Positions 16,682 through 25,331 of a stretch of DNA of 45,611 nucleotides are shown one piece after another. Source of the DNA: an uncultured Parabacteroides sp. (GTDB lineage: Bacteria > Bacteroidota > Bacteroidia > Bacteroidales > Tannerellaceae); assembly GCA_900552465.1 (NCBI GenBank), contig URZO01000023.1, forward strand, positions 1 to 45,611, read 5' to 3'. Within the stretch, counting starts at the first letter, position 1; every line of letters starts with the position of its first letter. The translations under genes were made by a program, and so were the position numbers. The notes under the pieces were generated by a model, which was given only the letters and a program-made list of their open reading frames with translations, was not told the DNA's origin and made no database searches.

Positions 16682-16707
16682 AATTCTTTCATTCTATAAT
16701 AATGCGG

Positions 16708-16715
16708 CAAAAGTA
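16708..16715 (-). promoter_or_regulatory. Promoter -7 box for gltX-waaA
   Basis: TACTTTTG on the minus strand fits TAnnTTTG, 26 bp before the gltX ATG. A TTTA-like -33 element lies at about the right distance but is weak. Confidence 0.55.
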
Positions 16716-16793
16716 GCCCTTTTTTTTCTCTTAGTAAACTTTTTTATGTACATTTCGCCTTTCAATGGATAACAGCATCCATTTAGATAGGAA

Positions 16794-16982
16794 AATGAGG
16801 ATTTATGGGTTTGTTTATATTGACCGATGGTAACTCCTTCCCCTCTTGAGAGGGGGCAGGGGGTGTGTGAATTTTGATAGATAGACAAAAGATAACACAC
16901 CCCTTATCCCCTCTCAAGAGGGGAAACAGATACTCCCCGACGCTATATCACAAATACGATACAAACCCATAAATCATCATTT
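16794..16982. repeat. MITE-like palindromic repeat element (second family)
   Basis: Fills most of the 326-bp gap between gltX and the 7TM-HD gene. Terminal ATTTATGGGTTTGT (16801-16814) is mirrored exactly by ACAAACCCATAAAT (16961-16974), and the match continues imperfectly outwards. Inside, CCCCTCTTGAGAGGGG and its exact complement CCCCTCTCAAGAGGGG are each nearly self-palindromic, and GGGTGTGT pairs with ACACACCC. The structure could fold as a four-way cruciform. No reading frame is present. It differs from the element at 8179-8323. Confidence 0.7.
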
Positions 16983-17007
16983 AGTAGTCAATTACAAAAC
17001 AAGTTTT

Positions 17008-19038
17008 ATGAAAGTAAAGAACTATAGCATACATCCCAGCGTCTATTTTATAGTGGCGGCATTGTTGATCGCTTACTTCTTTCCCCGGGAAGGGAAATTC
17101 CGTTACCAGTTTTACGAAGGGAAACCCTGGCGATACGGACTCCTCACCGCACCGAGCGATTTTCCGATCTATAAAACAGATGCCGAAGTGCAGGCCGAAC
17201 GCGATAGCGCCCTCAAGAAATTCGAGCCTTACTACCGCCTGGACGCCACCGTCGAAGGCGCCGAGATCGACAAGCTCCGCGCAGACTACCGTAACACGCT
17301 CAAGAACCGGGCTACCCCGGCCTATATGCAATACATCGAAAACAGCCTGCAAAAGCTATACCGAGACGGTATCGTCTCCGCCCAGGATATGGACGAACTC
17401 AAAAAGGAGGAATATCCCCGCATCAACCTGCTCGATAACAACGTAGCCCATCCCCACTACAGTAGCGAGTTTTTCACGGTCAAGACAGCTTACGAGTTCA
17501 TCATCAACAACTGTCCCTCTTACCTGGAAAAACAAGTCCTACAATCCTGTGATATCAACAATTACCTGGCCGAGAATGTCACATACGACAAAGCGACATC
17601 GGACAAGGTCAGAGAAGACATACTCGCCAGCGTCCCGTTGGCAAACGGCATGATACAGGCCGGCGAACGTATCGTCGACCGGGGGGAGATCATCGACAAC
17701 CATACCTATAACGTATTGCGCTCCCTCAAAATCGTACACGAAAGCAAGGCGGGAGGCACCCAGCGGCAAAGCATCATCCTCGGAGGCCAGTTCGTGCTGG
17801 TATTCGGGATTCTCTTCTGTTTCTGGCTTTACCTGTGGTCTTTCCGGATCAAGATTCTGCACAACCGGAGGAACGCCCTTTTTCTTATCTTATGCGTATT
17901 CGTCAGTTGTATCATGACAGAGCTTTGCGTGACGTACGGGCTATTTAACGTCTATATCCTCCCGTTTGCCATCGTGCCGATTGTGGTGCGTACGTTCTTC
18001 GATTCGCGCACGGCCCTGTTCACACATCTGATCATCGTACTGATCTGCTCGCTGATGGTTCCTTTCCCGCACGAGTTCCTGCTACTCCAAGTCATCGCCG
18101 GCATGGTCGTCACCTTCAGTTTGAGAGATTTGTATGAACGTTCGCAACTGATCCGTTGTGCTTTCTTTATTTTCATGTCATACGCGCTCTGCTATATCAG
18201 CCTGTCCATTTACCAGGAGGCGGATTTCAAGAAGATCAACTGGATGATGCTGCTGTATTTCGGCATCAACTTCATCCTGCTGATGTTTACCTATATATTA
18301 GTGTATATGCTGGAAAAGACCTTCGGCTACGTGTCGAGTATCACGCTGGTCGAGTTGTCGAACATCAACACGCCTATCCTGAAAAAGTTGTCGGAGACAT
18401 CACCCGGCACCTTCCAGCACTCCCTGCAGGTTTCCATCCTGGCATCCGAGGCGGCGGCCGCTATCGGAGCCAACGCGCAACTTGTCCGCACAGGCGCCAT
18501 GTATCACGACATCGGAAAGATGGCAGCTCCGGCCTTCTTCACCGAAAACCAGAGCAGCTTCAACCCGCATAGCCAGCTAAGTTTCGACCAGAGCGCCAAA
18601 ATCATCATCAACCATGTGAACGACGGCGTGAAGTTTGCAGAGAAGGCCATGCTACCAAAAGCGGTCACCGACTTCATCCGCACCCATCACGGACGCGGGA
18701 AAGCCAAATACTTCTATAACTCCTTCAAGAATCAATATCCCGACCGTGAGATCGACGAAGAAATCTTCACCTACCCCGGCCCGAACCCGTTCTCGAAAGA
18801 GACGGCCGTCCTGATGATGGCCGACTCCGTAGAAGCCGCTTCCCGTAGCCTGAAAGAGCACACGGAAGAAAACATCCGGAGCTTGGTCGACAAAATCATC
18901 GACGGCCAGATCACCGACGGCCTGATGAAGAACACACCGCTCACCTTCAAAGATGTGGAAACCGTCAAGAACGTATTCGTAGAGAAACTGAAGATCATGT
19001 ACCACACACGGATCAGCTATCCGGACTTGAAGAAGTGA
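17008..19038 (+). CDS. 7TM-HD family phosphohydrolase (PgpH/YqfF-like)
   Basis: A 676-residue membrane protein. Order: one N-terminal membrane helix (about 10-27), a large extracytoplasmic 7TMR-HDED domain (about 30-250), seven membrane helices (about 255-445) and a cytoplasmic HD domain. HD metal ligands are visible as H471 in TFQHSL, H500-D501 in YHDIGKM, the paired His of RTHHGRGK, and D in MMADSVEA. Characterised homologues such as Listeria PgpH hydrolyse cyclic di-AMP; activity here is inferred. The start at 17008 is placed directly before the first membrane helix. It is transcribed alone, followed after 59 bp by a toxin-antitoxin-like pair with its own promoter. Confidence 0.9.
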   Translation: MKVKNYSIHPSVYFIVAALLIAYFFPREGKFRYQFYEGKPWRYGLLTAPSDFPIYKTDAEVQAERDSALKKFEPYYRLDATVEGAEIDKLRADYRNTLKNRATPAYMQYIENSLQKLYRDGIVSAQDMDELKKEEYPRINLLDNNVAHPHYSSEFFTVKTAYEFIINNCPSYLEKQVLQSCDINNYLAENVTYDKATSDKVREDILASVPLANGMIQAGERIVDRGEIIDNHTYNVLRSLKIVHESKAGGTQRQSIILGGQFVLVFGILFCFWLYLWSFRIKILHNRRNALFLILCVFVSCIMTELCVTYGLFNVYILPFAIVPIVVRTFFDSRTALFTHLIIVLICSLMVPFPHEFLLLQVIAGMVVTFSLRDLYERSQLIRCAFFIFMSYALCYISLSIYQEADFKKINWMMLLYFGINFILLMFTYILVYMLEKTFGYVSSITLVELSNINTPILKKLSETSPGTFQHSLQVSILASEAAAAIGANAQLVRTGAMYHDIGKMAAPAFFTENQSSFNPHSQLSFDQSAKIIINHVNDGVKFAEKAMLPKAVTDFIRTHHGRGKAKYFYNSFKNQYPDREIDEEIFTYPGPNPFSKETAVLMMADSVEAASRSLKEHTEENIRSLVDKIIDGQITDGLMKNTPLTFKDVETVKNVFVEKLKIMYHTRISYPDLKK

Positions 19039-19043
19039 AAAGA

Positions 19044-19075
19044 TTTGTTTTTCACGATTATATATCGTATGTTTG
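19044..19075 (+). promoter_or_regulatory. Promoter of the toxin-antitoxin-like pair
   Basis: TTTG at 19044-19047, a 20-bp spacer and TATGTTTG at 19068-19075 fit the consensus in both boxes. The expected transcript start near 19082 rules out the in-frame GTG at 19035 and supports the ATG at 19098. Confidence 0.72.
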
Positions 19076-19097
19076 TAACGACTTAAAGCAAAGGTTT

Positions 19098-19358
19098 ATG
19101 ACTGCATTAGAATTACAAACTACCAAACAAGATATAATCAATACAATACTGGAGATTGAAGATCCCCATATTGTAGAACGTATAAAGAATTATCTGAATC
19201 AGATATATACTAATGAAGAAGTTTTTCCCGCTATCTCCGTCACAAAAATGAGAGCCGCTATTGAGCGCTCCGAAGATGATATCAAGAATGGACGAACAAG
19301 CAGTAATCAAGAGGTGATGAACAGAATACATCAAAAATTAGCCACTAATAAGAAATAA
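19098..19358 (+). CDS. Putative antitoxin partner of a ParE/RelE-type toxin
   Basis: An 86-residue, mostly helical protein (segments TALELQTTKQDIINTILEIE and VTKMRAAIERSEDDIKNG) with no signal peptide or catalytic motif. Its stop codon overlaps the start of a ParE/RelE-superfamily toxin gene by one base (TAATG), the usual antitoxin-toxin order. It lacks an obvious PHD, RHH or Xre DNA-binding signature, so family assignment rests on context. The frame extends upstream to a GTG at 19035, but a consensus promoter lies between, so the ATG at 19098 is chosen. The pair is more AT-rich than its neighbours, which suggests acquisition. Confidence 0.72.
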   Translation: MTALELQTTKQDIINTILEIEDPHIVERIKNYLNQIYTNEEVFPAISVTKMRAAIERSEDDIKNGRTSSNQEVMNRIHQKLATNKK

Positions 19359-19675
19359 TGGATATCGAATGGTCCCGCGAAGCAGAAGATTCGTTTAATG
19401 ATATTGTAGATTGGTATTTAACACACATAGGATGGCATTCTGCCGAAAAGTTTACGTCTGCTGTCCAGGAACGTATCAATCTACTTCGCAATAATCCCTA
19501 TTTAGGGCCCAAAGAAGAGGCTCTCACAGACAAACAAAAACCTTACCGTTCTTTATGGGACGGCAAACATTGCAAAATCATTTATTATGTGGAAGAGACC
19601 GACAATACTATCTATATAGCATATATCTGGGGATGTCGACAAGCCCCGGAAAAATTACAAAGTAAGTTCCGATAG
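19358..19675 (+). CDS. Type II toxin, RelE/ParE superfamily
   Basis: A 105-residue protein with the RelE/ParE fold signature: N-terminal SREAEDSFNDIVDWY helix, the central NPYLGP loop, and the C-terminal strands PYRSLWDGKHCKIIYYVEE and YIAYIWGCRQAP. Such toxins cleave mRNA on the ribosome (RelE) or poison gyrase (ParE). The residues visible do not decide between them, though the overall pattern is closer to ParE-like chains. It overlaps the antitoxin stop by one base and overlaps the end of the convergent phosphatase gene by 21 bases. Confidence 0.85.
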   Translation: MDIEWSREAEDSFNDIVDWYLTHIGWHSAEKFTSAVQERINLLRNNPYLGPKEEALTDKQKPYRSLWDGKHCKIIYYVEETDNTIYIAYIWGCRQAPEKLQSKFR

Positions 19676-20137
19676 CAACCCTGCGCAGGCATCTTCCAGC
19701 AAATCGAGCACCAGCTCGAAGCCTTCCGCACCGCTATAGTAAGGATCGGGGACGTAGTCGTACAACTTATTCCGGGAGTATTCCGTCATCTGGTGTATTT
19801 TGGCGACCGTCTCCAAGTCCGGTGCTTTCTGTCTCAGGTCGTCTATGTTCCGGTTGTCCATGCCGATGATCAGGTCGAAATCGAAGAAGTCTTCCGTACG
19901 CACCGGGCGGGAAATGGAATCCAGTTTATATCCCCGGCGGGCAGCATGCGCACGCATACGCGGATCTGCCCGCTCTCCTTCATGATACCCGATTATCCCG
20001 GCCGAGTCTACCTTGATCCAGTCACTCAATCCCGCGTCCTGCACCAATTTCTTCATCACCGCCTCCGCCGACGGCGAACGGCAAATATTGCCTAAACAGA
20101 CAAACAATATCTTATATTTCCCTTTCTTCTCTTCCAT
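19655..20137 (-). CDS. Low-molecular-weight protein tyrosine phosphatase
   Basis: An acid-phosphatase-fold LMW-PTP. With the ATG at 20137 the P-loop reads VCLGNICRSP (nucleophile C14, R20), and the general acid Asp is in the DYVPDPYYSG segment, all in the normal places; length is 160 aa. The frame can be extended to a GTG at 20170 that overlaps the priA stop as GTGA. The added residues (VNYELRI) come from an AT-rich repeated leader, so the shorter form is preferred. Likely roles are control of polysaccharide tyrosine kinases or arsenate-reductase-like chemistry; the sequence favours a phosphatase. It is the last gene of the omp-priA transcript. Confidence 0.92.
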   Translation of the reverse strand: MEEKKGKYKILFVCLGNICRSPSAEAVMKKLVQDAGLSDWIKVDSAGIIGYHEGERADPRMRAHAARRGYKLDSISRPVRTEDFFDFDLIIGMDNRNIDDLRQKAPDLETVAKIHQMTEYSRNKLYDYVPDPYYSGAEGFELVLDLLEDACAGLLSELTL

Positions 20138-20166
20138 AATTCTTAATTCATAATTCACAATTCTCC

Positions 20167-22644
20167 TCACGCCGGATCCACGTCATAATGTACAATCAAC
20201 TGCTTGAACGGCAGGTAACGTTGCATCTCCGCATGCACGGTTTCTAAAATCTCGCGGACCGGAGCGATCGCGGCGGCTATTTCTATTTTCAAAACTATCT
20301 TCCGGATATGAAGCGCCTGCACACGCGTGACAGGCGGAGTAACAGGCCCTAAGACACGTTCACCCAAACGGCGGCGCAGGTTGTCGGCATATAAAGCGGA
20401 CAACTCCTGCAAGACCGAGTCATTGCGGCTACGAAGCACAATCACGATCAGCCGGTAATAAGGCGGGTAACGGAACATACTGCGCTCACTTAGTTGCAGG
20501 CGAACCATCTCCTTATAGGCAAAACGCTCCACCATCCGGATCAACGGATGATCGGGGCTGGAGGTTTGCAGGACTACCGTCCCGCGTTTATCCCGCCGCC
20601 CGGCACGTCCGCTGACCTGTACCATTAGCTGGAAAGCCCGCTCATGGGCGCGAAAATCCGGGAAGTTCATCAGGCTATCGGCATTCAGGATGCCGACCAC
20701 GCTGACGTTCCCGAAATCTAAACCTTTGGACAACATCTGGGTCCCGATCAATATCTGTGTCTTTCCCTTCTCGAAATCCGCAATGATCCGTTCGTAGGCC
20801 GTACGGGTACGGGCCGTGTCGAAGTCCAGGCGTTCCACTTTGGCCGCGGGGAAAAGCGTGGCGATCTCCTCTTCCACCATTTCCGTCCCGAAACCCATCG
20901 TCTTCAATTCCGTACTTTGGCATTCCGGACATTGGTGGGGCAACTGGATCTTATACCCGCAATAATGGCAAACCAATTCGTTACGGAACTTATGGTACGT
21001 CAGACTGACATCGCAATTCACGCAATGGGGCACCCAACCGCAACTCCTGCACTCGATCACGGGGGCAAAACCTCGCCGGTTCTGGAACAATATGGCCTGC
21101 TCTCCCCGTTCCAACGCCGCATGGATCTTCTCGACCAATACCGGCGAGAAGAGCGTATCTTTCATGATCTTCTTACGTCTCAACTCTTTAATATCGACCG
21201 GCAATATCTCCGGCATCAACTGGTCGCCATAGCGGGTGGAGAGTTCGACCAAACCGTATTTGCCGGTAGTCGCATTAAAATAGGAGTCGATAGACGGAGT
21301 GGCCGATCCTAAAAGCGTCTTCGCCCCATGCATGCCGGCCAATACGATTGCCGCATTGCGGGCATGATAGCGCGGGGCGGGGTCTTGTTGCTTATAGGTA
21401 TTCTCGTGTTCCTCATCCACGACAATCAGCCCGAGGTCCTTAAACGGCAGGAACAACGAGGAACGGACCCCTAAGACCAGCATCGGCCCGCCCGTATGCA
21501 ACAGGCGGTTCCAGACCTCCACCCGTTCGTTGTCGGAAAACTTGGAATGATAGACCAGCAATTTATCGCCGAACAACTTGGCCAGACGTTCGGTGATCTG
21601 TGTCGTAATGGCGATTTCAGGAAGGAGGTATAAGACCTGGCGGCCCATCTTCAGGACTTCGTCGATCAGGCGGACGTAGATCTCTGTCTTCCCGCTGGAT
21701 GTCACGCCGTGCAAGAGGCACACGTCTTTCGTTCCGAACACCTCGTGTATCTCCCCGTAAGCCTTTTCCTGTGCCGGGCTGAGCGGACTGGGTGTCTGCA
21801 AGCGGCAGACCGGCACCTGGAGGCGCCCTACCTCTTTCTCGTAGCTCTCCAAAACGCCCCGCTTCAACAGACCGTCCAATATAGCCGGCGAACAACCGCT
21901 GCTTTCCAGCAATTCCTTTTTCGATAGTTCCCGCGCCAGAGCCGGATTAAGCGCATGGCTCAGGTCCAGGAAGCAGACCAACAGATGTTCCTGCTTCTTC
22001 GCCCGCCTGAACTCATCAAATACGGATTGTAGAGGCGCACGGCCATGCGTCTCTACATCCCGATAGGCTTCGGAAAGACGAATGAAGGTCTGCTTCTTCG
22101 GTGCAAAGCCCCGTTTCAACTCTTCGCTGACCTCGACCGCCCCTTTTGCCATCAGCGAGGCGACAACAGGCATGACGTTACGGAGTCCGGTCTTCTTCTC
22201 CAGTTCGGACACCGTCAGTTTCAAGACTCCCTTAAAGGCGTCCAGCACCGCTTGTTCGTTCGGGCGCAACGGCCCGTCGGCTTCAAAGGCTTCGTTATAC
22301 GTAACGGCCGTCTCGCTTTCCAGCTTCAACCCGGAAGGCAAGGCGGCCTTATAAACATCTCCTAACTTACACAGATAATAAGACGCAATCCATTTCCAGA
22401 AACGAAGTTGCGGACGGCGAAGGACGGGAGTGGCATCTAAAAGGGCATAAATCTCCTTTGTCTCGTACTGGTTGTCGGCTCCACGCTCATGCACATCCAT
22501 CACGATTGCCGTATAGTAGCGTTTCTTTCCGAAATGGACGATTACCCGGCAACCGGGTATAACCGCCTGTTCCAGATCGGCCGGGATACTATAGGTATAG
22601 CTATTCTCTAACGGCAGGGGTAATATGACATCTGCGTATTTCAA
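20167..22644 (-). CDS. priA: Primosomal protein N' (replication restart helicase)
   Basis: A superfamily 2 DNA helicase that reloads the replisome at stalled forks, 825 aa. Visible features: N-terminal 3'-DNA-binding domain (starting KYADVILPLPLENSY), Walker A GVTSSGKTE (K319), Walker B DEEH (D410-H413), and a zinc-binding insertion with eight cysteines (CRSCGW, CVNCDV, CHYCGY, CPECQS) in the helicase core. The C-terminal SF2 motifs include GTQMLSKG and QVSGRAGRRDK. The start codon is TTG at 22644, overlapping the upstream stop as TTGA. No in-frame ATG fits the family N-terminus better. It sits between an outer-membrane barrel gene and the tyrosine phosphatase. Confidence 0.97.
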   Translation of the reverse strand: MKYADVILPLPLENSYTYSIPADLEQAVIPGCRVIVHFGKKRYYTAIVMDVHERGADNQYETKEIYALLDATPVLRRPQLRFWKWIASYYLCKLGDVYKAALPSGLKLESETAVTYNEAFEADGPLRPNEQAVLDAFKGVLKLTVSELEKKTGLRNVMPVVASLMAKGAVEVSEELKRGFAPKKQTFIRLSEAYRDVETHGRAPLQSVFDEFRRAKKQEHLLVCFLDLSHALNPALARELSKKELLESSGCSPAILDGLLKRGVLESYEKEVGRLQVPVCRLQTPSPLSPAQEKAYGEIHEVFGTKDVCLLHGVTSSGKTEIYVRLIDEVLKMGRQVLYLLPEIAITTQITERLAKLFGDKLLVYHSKFSDNERVEVWNRLLHTGGPMLVLGVRSSLFLPFKDLGLIVVDEEHENTYKQQDPAPRYHARNAAIVLAGMHGAKTLLGSATPSIDSYFNATTGKYGLVELSTRYGDQLMPEILPVDIKELRRKKIMKDTLFSPVLVEKIHAALERGEQAILFQNRRGFAPVIECRSCGWVPHCVNCDVSLTYHKFRNELVCHYCGYKIQLPHQCPECQSTELKTMGFGTEMVEEEIATLFPAAKVERLDFDTARTRTAYERIIADFEKGKTQILIGTQMLSKGLDFGNVSVVGILNADSLMNFPDFRAHERAFQLMVQVSGRAGRRDKRGTVVLQTSSPDHPLIRMVERFAYKEMVRLQLSERSMFRYPPYYRLIVIVLRSRNDSVLQELSALYADNLRRRLGERVLGPVTPPVTRVQALHIRKIVLKIEIAAAIAPVREILETVHAEMQRYLPFKQLIVHYDVDPA

Positions 22645-23228
22645 AACAAGATCGCCGCCGTAATAGACCAGCCGCGGTTCTTACCGTTCAAATCAAGTTT
22701 GGATGCGCTATAATCTTCCGTCAATCCCAGTGCATAATTGAAGCCGACCTGCAAATGCTTGATCAGCTCCACACCGGCTCCCAGATTAAGGCCGGCATTA
22801 AAGCTCTTCGCCTTCAACTGGTCTCCGACATATGACGGGATGTCCCAAAACTTATCGCCTCCGACACGGAAGCCTACATACGGACCGGCAGACAGATAGC
22901 CCTTAATAATCGGCAGGCCGAACTTCCACTTCAGGTTCACCGGCACATCTATATAATCATTCTTAAGGTCATCGCCACCCTTCACACCGATTCCTTTCTG
23001 CGAATAGAGGATAGCCGCATCAAAACCGACTCCCATCACCGGAGCCATCACTTCCACCATCGGGCCGATATTAAAGCCCGTCACATTGTCTTTCCCGACA
23101 ATGTCTTCATTGAAATGCACGGACGAGATGTTCAAACCGCCCTTTATACCGAACTTAATCTGGGATTTCGCAGGCATAGCAACTAATGTCATCACGGCCA
23201 GCAACATAAACCCAACAATCTTTTTCAT
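22641..23228 (-). CDS. Outer-membrane beta-barrel protein (OMP_b-brl type)
   Basis: A 195-residue small barrel. The signal peptide covers about residues 1-22 (ending AMPAKSQ). Alternating hydrophobic strands such as IKFGIKGGLNISSVHF and YLSAGPYVGFRVGG follow, and the chain ends in phenylalanine (AAILF), the usual C-terminal signal for barrel insertion. It resembles the porin-like PF13568 family of Bacteroidetes; a transport or structural role is unproven. Its stop overlaps the TTG start of priA, so it is the first gene of the omp-priA-phosphatase unit. Confidence 0.87.
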   Translation of the reverse strand: MKKIVGFMLLAVMTLVAMPAKSQIKFGIKGGLNISSVHFNEDIVGKDNVTGFNIGPMVEVMAPVMGVGFDAAILYSQKGIGVKGGDDLKNDYIDVPVNLKWKFGLPIIKGYLSAGPYVGFRVGGDKFWDIPSYVGDQLKAKSFNAGLNLGAGVELIKHLQVGFNYALGLTEDYSASKLDLNGKNRGWSITAAILF

Positions 23229-23258
23229 ACTCTTTCTTTATTTAGTTAATACCGATTA

Positions 23259-23290
23259 CAAATAAACGCACTTTTCCAGTAATAAACAAA
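23259..23290 (-). promoter_or_regulatory. Promoter of the omp-priA-phosphatase unit
   Basis: On the minus strand TTTG (23287-23290), a 20-bp spacer and TTTATTTG (23259-23266, one mismatch from TAnnTTTG). The expected start is about 25 nt before the ATG at 23228. Confidence 0.55.
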
Positions 23291-23317
23291 TCTTGCCTAT
23301 AAAGTGTTGGCTCCGTA

Positions 23318-24877
23318 TTATTCAACTAACCACTTCTCGATATTGCGTGTCTGCGCGCTGAAATTTATACCGATACGGAACAATTTGCGCGGGTCGGAAG
23401 CAAACGGAAGGGCATAACCTTTGTCATCGATTTGCCTCAATGCTTCTTCGGCCGTACCGTCGAGTTTGAACTCCATGACGTAGATGAAACGATCGGTTTG
23501 CAGGATCAGGTCTATACGGCCTTCCGACGTATGGTATTCTGCTTTCACATAGAAGCCCAGCAACTTAAAGACGATAAAGAGTACATTCTGATAATGCAGC
23601 TCCAGGTTGCGGACCAACTCGTAAGGGGTGTCGGCAAAGAAACTTTGCAGGCGGCGTAAAAAGGCATCGTAATTGCCCTCATAGATTTCCTGGGCAAACT
23701 TCTTGATCTGGAAAGTTGTGTCGACCTGACTCACCGGGGTGTAATAAGGCAGGAGATATTTAATGAACCCTTCCTCCACCTCCTTATTCGGGAAGCCCAG
23801 GCGGTAGAGCCCGAATGTCTTGTCATATCCCTTGATCGTCAGGTAACCGCTTTGATAGATAACCGGTATGGGGTTCTTCGAGATGGCATCGATGCTGTTC
23901 AAGACATCGGCATCCGTCTCGGTATGCGCCATCCGGTAGAGGTCGTAGTTCGTGCTTTGCAATAACTTCACCAGATAGGTGGGCGTGCCGGTTTCAAACC
24001 AGTAATTATCGAATTTCCGGTATTTGAATGTATTAAGCAGGCTGAAGGGATTGTAGATACCAGGAGAGTTCTCGACGAAGTGATAACCGTCAAAACTGGT
24101 TTTCAACTCCGTGCAAGTCTCTTCGTATGCCATATCGAGCGCAGAAGCCAATACATGGACGTCACCGTCAAAATCACGATGCAATTCATCTTCACTAATA
24201 CCGCAAATGGACACATAAGGTCTTCTCATCGAAAGATCATCCAGATTATTCAGATCGCTGAACACACTCACTTTGCCGAACTTGGTCACACAGGTGAGGA
24301 AAGCGAACTGGATATACCGGTCCATGCTCTTCATCACCCCATAGAACGCTTTCAGGGTGTTGCGGTATTCGTTTTGCAATTCGTCGTTATCAATGGCCTG
24401 TAGCATCGGTTTGTCGTATTCATCTATCAGGATGACCACCCGCATACCAGTCTTCTCCGAAGCGCGCTCGATCACGTACGAGAAGCGTTCTTCCGGGCTA
24501 CGGTCCTTTTTCTCGTCGCCATACAACAACTCCCACCTTTCCAGATGCTGATTGAGTATGGCGGTCAAATCCTCGGGAGAAACATATTTCTTGGCGTTCA
24601 AATCCAGATGTAACACCGGATAGGTCAGCCAGTCTTTTTCAAGTTTTTCGATAGCCAGCCCTTCAAATAATTCTTTCTTTCCCTTGAAATAGGCTTCGAA
24701 CGTGGAAATAAGCAGGCTTTTGCCGAAACGACGCGGACGGCTCAGAAAGTAGTAGCTACCGGTCTTCACCAATTGATACACCAGGTCGGTTTTATCAACA
24801 TACAGGTAGCCTTCTTTTCTGATCTTCTCAAAATTCTGTATCCCGATGGGGTACTTCCTGATAAATGTCGTTTCCAT
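23318..24877 (-). CDS. AAA-ATPase-like protein with C-terminal PD-(D/E)XK nuclease domain
   Basis: A 519-residue protein of the Bacteroidetes-expanded AAA-ATPase_like/PDDEXK_9 family. Near the N-terminus is a Walker A-like loop RPRRFGKS (K53), then a Walker B-like VVILIDEYDKP, and a C-terminal nuclease-type motif with D456 (GRIDLIL) and the E469-F-K471 pair. Such genes occur in many near-identical copies per genome and are suspected of mobile or defence-related behaviour, but no activity has been established. A promoter-like TAGATTTG lies at 24905-24912, so it probably has its own transcript even though a cobalamin riboswitch lies further upstream. Confidence 0.9.
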   Translation of the reverse strand: METTFIRKYPIGIQNFEKIRKEGYLYVDKTDLVYQLVKTGSYYFLSRPRRFGKSLLISTFEAYFKGKKELFEGLAIEKLEKDWLTYPVLHLDLNAKKYVSPEDLTAILNQHLERWELLYGDEKKDRSPEERFSYVIERASEKTGMRVVILIDEYDKPMLQAIDNDELQNEYRNTLKAFYGVMKSMDRYIQFAFLTCVTKFGKVSVFSDLNNLDDLSMRRPYVSICGISEDELHRDFDGDVHVLASALDMAYEETCTELKTSFDGYHFVENSPGIYNPFSLLNTFKYRKFDNYWFETGTPTYLVKLLQSTNYDLYRMAHTETDADVLNSIDAISKNPIPVIYQSGYLTIKGYDKTFGLYRLGFPNKEVEEGFIKYLLPYYTPVSQVDTTFQIKKFAQEIYEGNYDAFLRRLQSFFADTPYELVRNLELHYQNVLFIVFKLLGFYVKAEYHTSEGRIDLILQTDRFIYVMEFKLDGTAEEALRQIDDKGYALPFASDPRKLFRIGINFSAQTRNIEKWLVE

Positions 24878-24904
24878 ATATCCTCTGTTTTAAAAGTATG
24901 AATA

Positions 24905-24912
24905 CAAATCTA
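24905..24912 (-). promoter_or_regulatory. Promoter -7 box for the AAA-ATPase/PDDEXK gene
   Basis: TAGATTTG fits TAnnTTTG, 27 bp before the ATG at 24877. The nearest TTG (24936-24938) is 23 bp upstream, slightly too far, so the call is tentative. Confidence 0.45.
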
Positions 24913-24971
24913 CGGAAAAACCTTCGATTTACATGCAAGTCAAATCAAAATCATTTAAATAGCGATAAAAG

Positions 24972-25021
24972 GAAAGCATGAACCAATAACGGAGCTCATC
25001 CCGCATATTGATCCATGCTTC
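24972..25021 (-). terminator. Strong hairpin downstream of the cobalamin riboswitch, possible terminator
   Basis: The minus strand forms a stem of about 16 pairs (GAAGCATGGATCAATA against TATTGGTTCATGCTTTC, one bulge, two G-U pairs) with a GC-containing loop, followed by CCTTTTATCGC. The T-run is short, so termination is plausible but not certain. With the riboswitch it would delimit an RNA of about 350 nt (25330 to 24965). Confidence 0.5.
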
Positions 25022-25151
25022 TTTTCCTAATTATTATGGCAAAATAATTAAAAACAAGTACAATAGAGGCTATGGGAACGGGTAAAAAGAATATGTAAGC
25101 AGAAGTGCTATGATCCCTCTTCCGGCCTTTCCTCGAAGCCTTCGAAAATAT

Positions 25152-25327
25152 ATGCGTTGCAGGTCTTCTGACTTACTTCCGGTATGAGCGCCTTCCCAAC
25201 TTTCGTCAGTGGCATAAAAAGAATTGCCCAATCCGTTTATGAAGCTTACAGCAGCGGGACTGTTCGGGATTTACACCCGATTCCCTTTTAATCCTTTTCC
25301 GCAGAGTGCGAAGCAGGAACAATGCAT
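25152..25327 (-). ncRNA. Cobalamin (B12) riboswitch
   Basis: Read on the minus strand, the conserved blocks occur in order: AGGGAATCGGGTGTAAATCC, then ACAGTCCCGCTGCTGTAAGC, then GCCACTGACG, GGGAAGGCGC, and the B12 box region AGTCAGAAGACCTGC. The flanks ATGCATTG and GCAACGCAT pair as stem P1. The aptamer is complete and binds adenosylcobalamin or a related form in known members. It normally represses B12 uptake or B12-independent isozyme genes. Here the next gene on the strand is an AAA-ATPase/PD-(D/E)XK protein starting 275 nt away, with its own promoter-like box and a strong hairpin in between. The riboswitch therefore looks orphaned. Confidence 0.93.
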
Positions 25328-25331
25328 GCGA

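Noticed and set aside
19035..19097. Upstream GTG start giving a 107-residue antitoxin
   Set aside because: A promoter with both boxes lies at 19044-19075, so the GTG would be upstream of the transcript start; the ATG at 19098 fits better.
24993..25170. An open minus-strand frame after the riboswitch encoding a hydrophobic stretch (FFLPVPIASIVLVFNYFAII) with a basic end, resembling a small membrane protein
   Set aside because: The frame has no ATG, GTG or TTG before the hydrophobic part, starts after a stop inside the aptamer, and lies in AT-rich DNA where hydrophobic codons are expected by chance. It could be a relic of a former riboswitch target, but nothing supports that.
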